From positions 1 through 39,484 of the forward strand of contig JAEYHP010000119.1 of the NCBI GenBank assembly GCA_023409435.1: a DNA stretch of 39,484 bases, read 5' to 3'. Below are positions 1 through 6,590 of this stretch, piece after piece (the first letter of the stretch is position 1; every line of letters begins with the position of its first letter). The stretch comes from Bacillota bacterium (GTDB lineage: Bacteria > Bacillota > Clostridia > Christensenellales > CAG-138). Under the pieces are notes generated by a model, which was not told the DNA's origin, ran no database searches, and saw nothing but the letters and a program-made list of their open reading frames with translations. The position numbers and the translations under genes were made by a program.

Positions 1-53
1 GCAAGGGACTGAAAATCCCTGTGTCGGTGGTTCAACTCCACTCTGAGGCACCA
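1..53 (+). tRNA. tRNA-Phe (GAA), 5' end cut by window edge
   Basis: The 3' two thirds of a tRNA are present. The anticodon stem pairs 4-8 with 16-20 around loop 9-15, with GAA at 11-13. The T stem is 26-30/38-42 with a TTCAACT loop, the 3' acceptor strand is 43-49, the discriminator is A50 and CCA (51-53) is encoded. The first ~23 bases lie outside the window. Confidence 0.93.
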
Positions 54-91
54 ATGCCTGTGATTACGCATAGTAATACAGGCGCACCCTT

Positions 92-166
92 GCGGGAATA
101 GCTCAGCGGTAGAGCACTGCCTTGCCAAGGCAGGGGTCGCGAGTTCGAATCTCGTTTCCCGCTCCA
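92..166 (+). tRNA. tRNA-Gly (GCC)
   Basis: A complete cloverleaf. Acceptor GCGGGAA (92-98) pairs with TTCCCGC (156-162); the discriminator is T163 and CCA (164-166) is encoded. The anticodon loop carries GCC and the T loop is TTCGAAT. It is the second member of a co-oriented Phe-Gly-Cys tRNA cluster. Confidence 0.97.
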
Positions 167-172
167 ACATAC

Positions 173-246
173 GGCGCCATAGCCAAGCGGTAAGGCAGAG
201 GTCTGCAAAACCTTCACCCCCGGTTCAATTCCGGGTGGCGCCTCCA
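173..246 (+). tRNA. tRNA-Cys (GCA)
   Basis: A complete cloverleaf. Acceptor GGCGCCA (173-179) pairs with the 3' strand ending at 242. The anticodon is GCA, the discriminator is T243 (U73, the usual cysteine identity base), and CCA is 244-246. The last 16 bases of the gene recur exactly at 368-383, and a 24/27 match to 221-247 lies inverted at 279-305. This marks the gene as a likely integration target. Confidence 0.97.
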
Positions 247-250
247 GTAA

Positions 251-279
251 AAAGCACCCGATAACGGGTGCTTTTTTTC
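251..279 (+). terminator. Terminator of the tRNA cluster
   Basis: AAAGCACCCG and CGGGTGCTTT form a stem with loop ATAA, followed by a run of T. It begins four bases after the tRNA-Cys CCA. Confidence 0.9.
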
Positions 280-383
280 TGGAGGCGCCACCCTCCATTG
301 AACCGTTTTTATAAGGAAGTCCCTCGCCGGGAGACGGCGAGTAACCTTCCCGCCTGCGGACGGGCCGCCGGGTGGCGCCTCCA
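279..383. repeat. Interspersed repeat, copy A, with tRNA-Cys 3'-end copies
   Basis: Read on the minus strand, 279-305 matches 221-247 of the tRNA-Cys region at 24 of 27 positions. The block 312-366 then carries the repeat core (ATAAGGAAG, CTCGCCG, GGCGAG, CCTTCCCGCC), also seen at 1672-1791 and in part at 3890-3955. The unit ends at 368-383 with an exact 16-bp direct copy of the tRNA-Cys 3' end (CCGGGTGGCGCCTCCA). This looks like att-site or integration-scar material, though no integrase gene is present. Confidence 0.65.
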
Positions 384-390
384 CCGAGAA

Positions 391-436
391 GACCCGAAAC
401 GCCCTAAATAGGCACATTCGGGGCTTTTGTTTTTTG
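391..436 (+). terminator. Probable terminator; rest of 437-564 has no gene
   Basis: CCCGAA (393-398) pairs with TTCGGG (417-422), with an inner GCC/GGC pair, followed by T-rich sequence. On the minus strand 384-483 has a short open frame of low-complexity basic sequence that resembles the tail codons of integrases next to attachment sites. That is a weak impression, and nothing else is visible up to 564. Confidence 0.45.
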
Positions 437-564
437 GGTTCATGTGCGTTCCGGCAACTTTTCGGCAACTTTTGAAAAAAACCTCATTTTATTTCTCCGC
501 GTTGGTTCATCTCCTTGCCCTCTGACAGGCGAGATTAATCCAATGGAGCGTGGTACATAAGCTG

Positions 565-1556
565 TTATCTTCTCAAAGAAAACTTCGCCTTTTTCAGTCT
601 GATATTGCCCGGCAGTGTATCTAAAAAATCTCTCATTGTTTTTATAGCTATTTCGGATTGATTCAAGTAGCCTAAAATTACGCTATTTATATAGTCCTCT
701 GGATTCATCATCTTTATCGCGATATATGGAAATAGATTGTTATCTACTTCCCGATAGCGCTGAACATCGCGTAAATAATCGCGTTTACCTTTTTCCTTTG
801 TGGGACGGCCAGAAATTTTAATTACTATCCTGTATTCCTCCTCATCTCTCAAGGAAGGATCCTTAAAAAAGGGGATAGTTGTTGTTAATGCTTCAAGACA
901 ATACAGGGAATGGAATGATTTTTTATCGAACCAGGATTGTTTGACCCGCTCAATAACATCAATAAAAATCTGCTCCTGTTCTATTCGTTATATGAAACTC
1001 GGTTTGCGAAAGTTTGATATTCGAAAGGATGAGTAATCCCCTGTCGATAATTCTCTGTTAAAATTTTAATATATAGTTCCTCTCCCGTTTGTCTCCACTG
1101 GCCATCAACGAGCTCACCAATAACGGTTCCGCTTTTCTCGCACAGGTGACTAATTAGATACGGATTAAACTCAATACTATAGCCATTTTTTCTAGAGTAA
1201 CTGTCCCACAGCAAACGAGAATCGCCATTCTCGGAAAAACTACAAATAAAGATGTCACCAAATGCATTACCGAGTATTTCATCAATCATATGCAACAATG
1301 GCTCATACATCTCGTCTTCAGGTATACGTTCAATAATAACTTCGTTTAATAAATCAAGTCCATATTGTATTTCCGCAAAATCATTCATTACGGTCGATTT
1401 AGAAAACCATAATTCACCTGACGAAACTATGCTCTTAACCGCGCTTACGGAATTTGTATAATGAAATATTGGGGTAGTAGGTAATCTAAGCCCCAAAATT
1501 TCATCGTCGGAATCCCAAAATCCAGAAAAGCTCGGAACATCGGATAAAAAACTCAT
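565..1556 (-). pseudogene. DUF2971 family protein, split by a frameshift
   Basis: The intact reading would be a DUF2971 protein of about 330 residues. The first 191 codons (1556-981) show FHYTN, GELWFSKSTVMND, EIQYG and FICSFSENGDSRLLWDSY, the typical DUF2971 landmarks. The frame then hits TAG. The adjacent frame is open from about 979 to 565 and supplies the missing C-terminal half, including IPFFKDPSLRDEEEYRIVI, the family's second hallmark. The break lies in the ~10 bases just before the TAG, since the second frame has a TAA nine bases upstream. A one-base indel would restore the gene. AGAGGG precedes the ATG. The stretch is clearly more AT-rich than its surroundings and is bracketed by repeats, so it is probably acquired. 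DUF2971 genes are often accessory or defence-associated, with unproven function. Whether the frameshift is real or an assembly error cannot be told here. Confidence 0.75.
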
Positions 1557-1671
1557 TAGGTTAGCCCTCTAATGCAATGGATATACAAATTATAGCATGA
1601 ATTGCAGTGCTGTCCATCCTTATCATAAAAGTCAACCGGTATCACGATATTGAGAAAGAGGCCGCAAGTGT

Positions 1672-1791
1672 TACTAAGGAAGTTCCTCGCCGGAAGACGG
1701 CGAGGAACCTTCCCGCCTCGACGGCCCGCAGGCCTAGTGCCAAGGCGTCCCCCTCCGAGGCCGGGCGGGTCGCCGGGTGCGCACCTCCATG
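1672..1791. repeat. Interspersed repeat, copy B
   Basis: This shares CTAAGGAAG, CTCGCCGG, AGACGGCGAG and AACCTTCCCGCCT with copy A in the same orientation. It ends with GCCGGGTGCGCACCTCCA, an imperfect version of the tRNA-Cys-like end of copy A. With copy A it brackets the AT-rich DUF2971 segment. No gene is visible from 1557 to 1952. Confidence 0.6.
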
Positions 1792-1952
1792 TCGGAGCAA
1801 AATACGCTTTGCTCCCCCTTTCTAAAAAAAGTAACCCTCGCATCGGCTGAGCCCTTGCAAGCGCGGGTATCATTCAGTATTGTCTAACGGAAAAATCGGG
1901 ATTTGCTTCAATAGAGCTGAGCTTTAGGCAGGTGTCATAGAAGCCTATAAAG

Positions 1953-2705
1953 CTACACATACCTTTTGACACAAACCGTGAACTTCCCCTTTTTCGTCCT
2001 GCCGGACATCCCGCAGTATAGAAAGCGACCATAGCCCCGCGCGGATATGATATCCCCCGCTTTGGGCGCGTAGCTGCAGCTTTCCTGCATCCTGTCGTTG
2101 ACAAATATACGGCCGCACCGAAACAATTCCTGCGCATCTGTACGGGAAAGCTGATACAGGTGCGCCAATACCGCGTCCAGCCGTTCGGAGGCCACCTGCA
2201 AGGATATGTCTTCCGTAGATATCGTCGCGGTTTCGGGCAGCGCCTGCACGATCTCGCAGGCAACGGTGGTATGCCGCACCTTTGTGAGCTGCTCGATGAG
2301 AAAGGACGCGATGCGGTCCAGGCAAAATACATATCCTGTCGTTTCTATCACGCGGATATCGCCGATCAGCTCCCGCTCGATTCCAAGATTCATGATCGCT
2401 CCAAGAAAGTCCCGATGCGTCAGCGCATCAGCAAATTTAACATTTGCCGGCCGGATACGGATGCAGGTAATAGGAATCTCTTCTTCATACCCGCACGTTT
2501 CATAATTGCCGAAGCGTACCAGCTTACGTTCACAGTCCCCGGCACCGCCCCAAAGCGCATGCGGTACATGCCGCAGGTCGTTTTCTATGCGCGAAAGCAT
2601 ATCCAATTCCATCAGATTCAAGAAGTTCGTATAGGTATAACGCCCACTGTTATAGGACCGCTCTGCAAGTTCTATGAAACGGTGCTGTAATCGTTGCTCT
2701 TCCAT
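1953..2705 (-). CDS. ylmH: YlmH-family S4 RNA-binding protein
   Basis: A 250-residue protein of the YlmH family. These proteins bind RNA through a C-terminal S4 domain; B. subtilis YlmH sits near the cell-division genes and has been linked to ribosome rescue. The N-terminal ~170 residues fit the YlmH-type domain (FLNLMELDMLSRIEN, GGAGDCERKLVRFG, THRDFLGAIMNLGIERELIGDI). The S4 domain runs from about residue 175 (SERLDAVLAHLYQLSR, FVNDR, GDIISARGYGRF). The ATG at 2705 is chosen because AAAGGGAG lies at the right distance; the frame stays open to 2765, but that stretch holds a likely -10. The usual ylm/divIVA/ileS neighbours are absent, so the gene is outside its classic cluster. Confidence 0.88.
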   Translation of the reverse strand: MEEQRLQHRFIELAERSYNSGRYTYTNFLNLMELDMLSRIENDLRHVPHALWGGAGDCERKLVRFGNYETCGYEEEIPITCIRIRPANVKFADALTHRDFLGAIMNLGIERELIGDIRVIETTGYVFCLDRIASFLIEQLTKVRHTTVACEIVQALPETATISTEDISLQVASERLDAVLAHLYQLSRTDAQELFRCGRIFVNDRMQESCSYAPKAGDIISARGYGRFLYCGMSGRTKKGKFTVCVKRYV

Positions 2706-2755
2706 GGCGATACTCCCTTTGGTATCTAAATGATACAGGATTCCCAACAGATAAG

Positions 2756-2764
2756 AGTATACCA
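2756..2764 (-). promoter_or_regulatory. Extended -10 promoter for ylmH
   Basis: On the minus strand TGGTATACT forms a TGn-type extended -10 (TATACT at 2761-2756), about 50 bp upstream of the chosen ylmH ATG. No good -35 is seen. Confidence 0.45.
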
Positions 2765-2823
2765 TACCGGGCTTGTCCGTTCCGGCAATTTTCCGGCGCT
2801 TTCACCGTTTTCCCTTATACCCG

Positions 2824-3726
2824 TTACGCCGCCATGCCCGGGCCGTTTCTCTTGGTTGTGTAATGATCCGGCTCGATATGGGCCAGGACCTGCGTCTCGG
2901 GACCGAAGCGCCCGCGAAGAGTTTCTTCGAGCGCATGGGAAATCTCATGCCCTCTTTCTATGCTGTCGGCAGGGTCTACGATCACATGCATGTCGATATA
3001 GATACCAGTCGGCGTTCCACGGCTGCGGATTTTGTGTACACTGGAGACCCCCGGCACCGCTATAACAATTTCCCGAACCGCCCGGCAGTCTACAGCCGCC
3101 CCGTCTGTGAGCACCTTCACACAGGAGCTGATGATTTCCCAGGCGGAAATGAGGATAGCTCCGGAAACGCCCAGGGAGACGACCCCGTCCAGCCATGCGG
3201 GGATGCCTGACCGCATCCCGAGCAGCCCCAGAAGTACGACTGCGGATACCAGAATATCGCTTCGGGTATGGATAGAGTCCGCCACCAGCAGCATGCTCTT
3301 CCACTTCTTGCCCAAGCGGTATTCTATAGCCGATATTGTAATGTTCGATACAATAGTAGCGCCGATCACCAGGATGTGCAGAGGAGTTGTTTCGGGCACA
3401 ACGGGGTTTACAAACTGCTTTACCGCCTGAGAAATGATACCGAACGCCATAGAGATAAGCATGAAACCCACAAAAAGGCTCGCTACGAACTCGAACTTTT
3501 GATGCCCGTAAGGATGCGTTTCATCCGAAGGTCTTGAGCATAACCAAATTCCAATCAGCCCGATGACATTGGAAGCGCCGTCCGTAATGGAATGAAGTCC
3601 ATCCGCGGTCACACTGCCGCTGTTGCTGGCCAGGCCAACGGCGATCTTGGCGAAAGCTACCAGCAAGTTTGCCACCAGTATTACCCATAGCGTAATCTGA
3701 ATATTTTGATACATCGCTTTGCTCAT
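2824..3726 (-). CDS. Cation diffusion facilitator (CDF) transporter, probably zinc type
   Basis: A 300-residue inner-membrane antiporter of the CDF family, expected to export a divalent metal such as Zn2+ in exchange for protons. It shows the usual six helices followed by a cytoplasmic ferredoxin-like domain (from about residue 205, with VHKIRSRG, IYIDMHVIVDP and HIEPDH). The transport site is clear: His45-x3-Asp49 in TM2 (DGLHSITDG) and His153-x3-Asp157 in TM5 (DSIHTRSD). Two HxxxD motifs are the pattern linked to Zn/Cd preference, whereas Mn-type members have Asp in these places. The start is the ATG at 3726 with CCGGAGG upstream. It is transcribed alone, with about 120 bp to ylmH. No metal-responsive regulator is adjacent. 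Confidence 0.93.
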   Translation of the reverse strand: MSKAMYQNIQITLWVILVANLLVAFAKIAVGLASNSGSVTADGLHSITDGASNVIGLIGIWLCSRPSDETHPYGHQKFEFVASLFVGFMLISMAFGIISQAVKQFVNPVVPETTPLHILVIGATIVSNITISAIEYRLGKKWKSMLLVADSIHTRSDILVSAVVLLGLLGMRSGIPAWLDGVVSLGVSGAILISAWEIISSCVKVLTDGAAVDCRAVREIVIAVPGVSSVHKIRSRGTPTGIYIDMHVIVDPADSIERGHEISHALEETLRGRFGPETQVLAHIEPDHYTTKRNGPGMAA

Positions 3727-3827
3727 GATCTGCCTCCGGTTACCTGCGCGCTTCTAATATTAGTATTCTTGCTTTGCCGTAAGGGTTCGCCCGAAGGGGA
3801 AAGGCACTCCTCTCCCGAAGAGCAATC

Positions 3828-3865
3828 AAAAAGCACTCCATCATTGGGATGCTGGAGTGCTTTTT
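3828..3865. terminator. Strong bidirectional hairpin terminator
   Basis: AAAAAGCACTCCA and TGGAGTGCTTTTT form a perfect stem around a 12-base loop, with U-runs on both strands. It lies between the VOC gene and the CDF gene, so it ends minus-strand transcription from the VOC region. Confidence 0.88.
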
Positions 3866-3870
3866 ATTGG

Positions 3871-3956
3871 GCTCACCTGAGATTGAACCGATCGTATAAG
3901 GAAGTTCTTCGCCGCAAAACGCACCAACCCGGCCGCCAGCGGGCGGGCCAATTGCA
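3871..3956 (-). repeat. Interspersed repeat, copy C, with a tRNA-3'-end-like module
   Basis: On the minus strand the order is: GC-rich core (GGCGGCCGGGTT, GCGGCGAAG), AACTTCCTTATA, CGGTTCAATC, a tRNA-like end GGTGAGCCCA, then the 3828-3865 terminator. Copy A has the same order on its minus strand, but there the tRNA-like end matches tRNA-Cys. The tRNA of origin in copy C is not identified. Confidence 0.55.
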
Positions 3957-3958
3957 GT

Positions 3959-4371
3959 TTATTCCGGCGCGACTGTTTCCGAGAACCTTAATAAATATCC
4001 GTCCGGGTCCTGCAGCAGGATTTCTTTTTGGACGACCATGGCTCCATTCGCCTTATATTCTGCGATGGAAAGGCCTCTAAATAAGGAGATCTCTCTCCGC
4101 TTTACTCTGTCTAGCAACTCCTCCATCGATAGAATTCCGGTGATATCGATCTGAAAATTGACGCCCCTTCCAAACGGATATTCCAGAAGGCCTGTTTCCC
4201 AATGATGATTGATTTGTTCGAGCATGAGCTGCGTTCCTCCAAAGGAGAGGAATACAAATTTATCTTCCCGGCGCTCATATTCCACCTGAAACCCAATAAG
4301 CCCGTATAAAATTCTTGCGACCTCCCGATATCGGCCACAGATAACTCCGGGATCAAAGCATTAAACTTCAT
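3959..4371 (-). pseudogene. VOC (glyoxalase/bleomycin-resistance fold) protein, frameshifted
   Basis: A single-domain VOC protein of about 137 residues when the two frames are joined. The first frame starts at ATG 4371 (GAAGGG upstream) and encodes MKFNALIPELSV followed by SQEFYTGLLGF, the typical first beta strand and helix. Near 4290, in TTGGGTTTCAGG, the protein similarity jumps to the next frame (QVEYERREDKF, LSFGGTQLMLEQ, VNFQIDI, KEILLQDPDGYLLRF), which ends at 3959. Adding one base in the GGGTTT stretch would restore one continuous VOC gene. The C-terminal DPDGYLLRF with a metal-site-type Glu/Asp region fits the family. Substrate is unknown. The break is either a recent inactivation or a homopolymer-type sequence error. 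Confidence 0.72.
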
Positions 4372-4452
4372 GAAATTCCCTTCTCGCTTATCAGCCGCTG
4401 TTTCTTTGTGCACCAAAACCCCCGACAGAGTTCATCCCTCAAACTGTTTCTT

Positions 4453-4893
4453 TCAAATATCCAGGTACATAAAAATAAGCGATTCCATATGGCAGAAGCC
4501 GTTTTTGACATAAAAACGTTCGGCGGGGTAGCCTTTTTCCGTATTCAGCACGATGTTGACGAAGCCTTCCGCTTTCAGCTCCCGCTTTGCATGCTCGATC
4601 ATCGCGGTGCCGATTCCTTTCCCCTGCATACCGGGAAGCACATAAAACTCGTCTATGAAATACTCCCTTCCATGCAAAAACGTGATGAGCCTTCCGCACA
4701 TGACGCCCGCGAGCTCCCCATCCAAAAAGCAAACATACCCGCGCGCCTGCGGGCCGGATAAAAGCTCGGATACCCTTGCCTGCGCGAGTTCTTTTGGCCA
4801 CTGTTCACTCCACGGCTCCTGCGCAAATGTCTCCATATACCCCTTTGCGGCCTGCTCCAAATCCCGGTCCTCATAATGCCTGATTGAGATCAT
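4453..4893 (-). CDS. GNAT-family N-acetyltransferase
   Basis: A 146-residue acetyl-CoA-dependent acetyltransferase. The N-terminal strand and helix pair is MISIRHYEDRDLEQAAKGYM. The acetyl-CoA-binding motif A is FYVLPGMQGKGIGTAMIEHA (residues ~83-102), containing the Q/RxxGxG/A signature as QGKGIG. Motif B follows as VNIVLNTEKGYPAERFYVKNGF. Length and organisation match single-domain GNATs of the aminoglycoside/small-molecule type, but the substrate cannot be inferred. It is a single gene on the minus strand with about 250 bp of intergenic DNA upstream. Confidence 0.88.
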   Translation of the reverse strand: MISIRHYEDRDLEQAAKGYMETFAQEPWSEQWPKELAQARVSELLSGPQARGYVCFLDGELAGVMCGRLITFLHGREYFIDEFYVLPGMQGKGIGTAMIEHAKRELKAEGFVNIVLNTEKGYPAERFYVKNGFCHMESLIFMYLDI

Positions 4894-5000
4894 CGATAAC
4901 CTCCGTCATTTCGATTGGATTTTTCTAGCAAACTTTACCGGTTCACTTTAAAGGAACAAAGGGAATCCTGTCAAGCATACACACGGCATATGGCAGCATA

Positions 5001-5029
5001 AAAGGGCAGAACGTTCCGTTCTGCCCTTT
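5001..5029 (-). terminator. Terminator downstream of the alpha-oxoamine synthase gene
   Basis: A 13-bp perfect stem (AAAGGGCAGAACG / CGTTCTGCCCTTT) with a three-base loop, followed on the minus strand by TTTT. It is downstream of the gene ending at 5146. Confidence 0.8.
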
Positions 5030-5088
5030 GACTATCAATAAACCTGTTTTCAGGGGATGTCCTTTTTAAGACGCCCTCCGGATAGGTT

Positions 5089-5132
5089 CTTAGGACCGTT
5101 ACGGTCCTAAGCGGGGTTTGGGGCAAAGCCCC
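5089..5132. other. Two extra hairpins between 5146 and the terminator
   Basis: CTTAGGACCG/CGGTCCTAAG (5089-5111) and GGGGC/GCCCC (5120-5132) form consecutive stems in the 3' untranslated part of the alpha-oxoamine synthase transcript. Their role is unknown; they may protect the mRNA end. Confidence 0.5.
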
Positions 5133-5145
5133 AACGTATCTGCCG

Positions 5146-6321
5146 TTAGATCGACTGCAGCACCTGCGCGATGATCGCCGCTGCGCGGTCCATTTGCTCA
5201 AACGTGTGGGTAGCCGTATAGCTTGTACGCAACAGGCACTGCCCCTCCACTACAGCGGGCGGTATCACGGGGTTGACGTACACGCCGTTTTCAAAGAGCA
5301 GCTTGGCGGCAATAAACGTCCGCTCCATGGAGTACGTGAACACGGGGATGATGGCGGTTTCGCCTTCCATGATGGGAACGTTGAACTCCGTGAGCCTTTT
5401 GCGCATGTAATTGGCGACCTCAAGCAGCTTATCCTTGCGGGTGGGCTCGCTCTTGATGATGCGCAGCGCCTCAAGCGCCGCCGCCGCGTTTGCGGGCGGT
5501 ATGGACGCGCTGAAGATAAACGGACGGGAGCGGTGCTTGACGTAGTTGATCACCTTATCGTTGGCCGCGATCACGCCGCCCAGGGAACCGAAAGACTTGG
5601 AGAACGTGGTCATAATGACGTCCACTTCGTCCTCCAGGCCGAAGTAGGAGGCCGTGCCGCGTCCGCCGTCGCCCACCATGCCCGCGCCGTGCGCGTCGTC
5701 CACCATGATGCGCGCGCCGTACTTTTTCGCGAGCTTCACGATTTCGGGGAGCTTCGCAATTTCACCGGACATGGAGAATACGCCGTCGGTCACAATCAGC
5801 TTGCCCGAGTCTTCGGGGATGCGCGCGAGCTTGCTTTCGAGGTCTTCCATATTGGAATGTTCAAATTTCACGTCTTTTTTGCAGTAGCTCAAACGTGTCG
5901 CGTCCACGATGCTGGCGTGGTTTTCGGAATCGTTTATAATGTAGTCGTGCCGGCCAACAAGACCCGAGATTGCGCCAAGGTTGGTCTGGAAGCCGGTGGA
6001 GAACGTCAGCGCCGCATCCTTATGAAAAAACTCGGCGAACTCGCGCTCCAGTTCTTCATGCAGCACCAGCGTGCCGTTTAAAAAGCGGGAGCCGGAGCAG
6101 CCGGTGCCGAACTTCTCCACCGCCGCGATCGCGGCCTTTTTCAACCTTTCGTCGCTGACCAGGCCCATGTAGTTGTTGGAGCCCAGCATGATGATGTTCC
6201 TGCCGGACATGACGACCTCCGTGTCCTGCCCGGTCTCCAGCGCATGGAAGTAAGGATAGATCCCCGCTTCCATCGCCCGCTGCGGTTCGTCGTAGCGAAA
6301 GCATTTTTCGAATAAATCCAT
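5146..6321 (-). CDS. Alpha-oxoamine synthase family PLP enzyme (glycine C-acetyltransferase / serine palmitoyltransferase-like)
   Basis: A 391-residue fold-type I PLP enzyme of the alpha-oxoamine synthase family, which joins an acyl-CoA to an amino acid with decarboxylation or reversible cleavage. Visible residues: GSNNYMGL (47-54), GTGCSGSRFLNGT (72-84), His135 in NHAS (stacks on PLP), DDAHG (208-212) and the Schiff-base Lys242 in TTFSKSFGSLGG. Routine annotation would be glycine C-acetyltransferase (kbl). However, no threonine dehydrogenase is adjacent. The N-terminal GIYPYFHALETGQDTEV and the C-terminal FENGVYVNPVIPPAV resemble, from memory, bacterial serine palmitoyltransferases more than Kbl or BioF. 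The acyl-CoA is therefore open. It is monocistronic with its own promoter and terminator. Confidence 0.88.
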   Translation of the reverse strand: MDLFEKCFRYDEPQRAMEAGIYPYFHALETGQDTEVVMSGRNIIMLGSNNYMGLVSDERLKKAAIAAVEKFGTGCSGSRFLNGTLVLHEELEREFAEFFHKDAALTFSTGFQTNLGAISGLVGRHDYIINDSENHASIVDATRLSYCKKDVKFEHSNMEDLESKLARIPEDSGKLIVTDGVFSMSGEIAKLPEIVKLAKKYGARIMVDDAHGAGMVGDGGRGTASYFGLEDEVDVIMTTFSKSFGSLGGVIAANDKVINYVKHRSRPFIFSASIPPANAAAALEALRIIKSEPTRKDKLLEVANYMRKRLTEFNVPIMEGETAIIPVFTYSMERTFIAAKLLFENGVYVNPVIPPAVVEGQCLLRTSYTATHTFEQMDRAAAIIAQVLQSI

Positions 6322-6367
6322 CTGCAGCCACCTTTATAAATATTATTCCGGATGAAATGACCGCTTT

Positions 6368-6396
6368 ATTATACGATGAATCGCACGGGAAAGCAA
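6368..6396 (-). promoter_or_regulatory. Sigma-A-type promoter of the alpha-oxoamine synthase gene
   Basis: On the minus strand TTGCTT (6396-6391), 17 bp, TATAAT (6373-6368). The start codon is at 6321, giving a leader of roughly 40 nt. Confidence 0.75.
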
Positions 6397-6477
6397 TCGC
6401 GGGGAATGCATGATATGGCTGACTTGTAAAATATTCCATATAATACGGTATCCGCATATATTGCTTTCATAAAGAAA

Positions 6478-6499
6478 GGAGCACTTTTTAAAGTGCTCC
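6478..6499 (-). terminator. Terminator of the cyclic-di-GMP operon
   Basis: GGAGCACTTT pairs with AAAGTGCTCC, and TTTCTTT follows on the minus strand. It lies about 90 bp after the stop at 6591. No gene is seen in 6500-6590. Confidence 0.75.
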
Positions 6500-6590
6500 C
6501 TGTAATCTTTTTGCCTGGGTCTTTTTCTGCTTTACGCTCTCAACATGGGCGCGCCGCTGCGCGCGGTCCAGGATATTTGCTTACATGCTT

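Noticed and set aside
32..298. Open frame on the minus strand across the tRNA genes
   Set aside because: It is the antisense of the Gly and Cys tRNA genes, a well-known false protein pattern.
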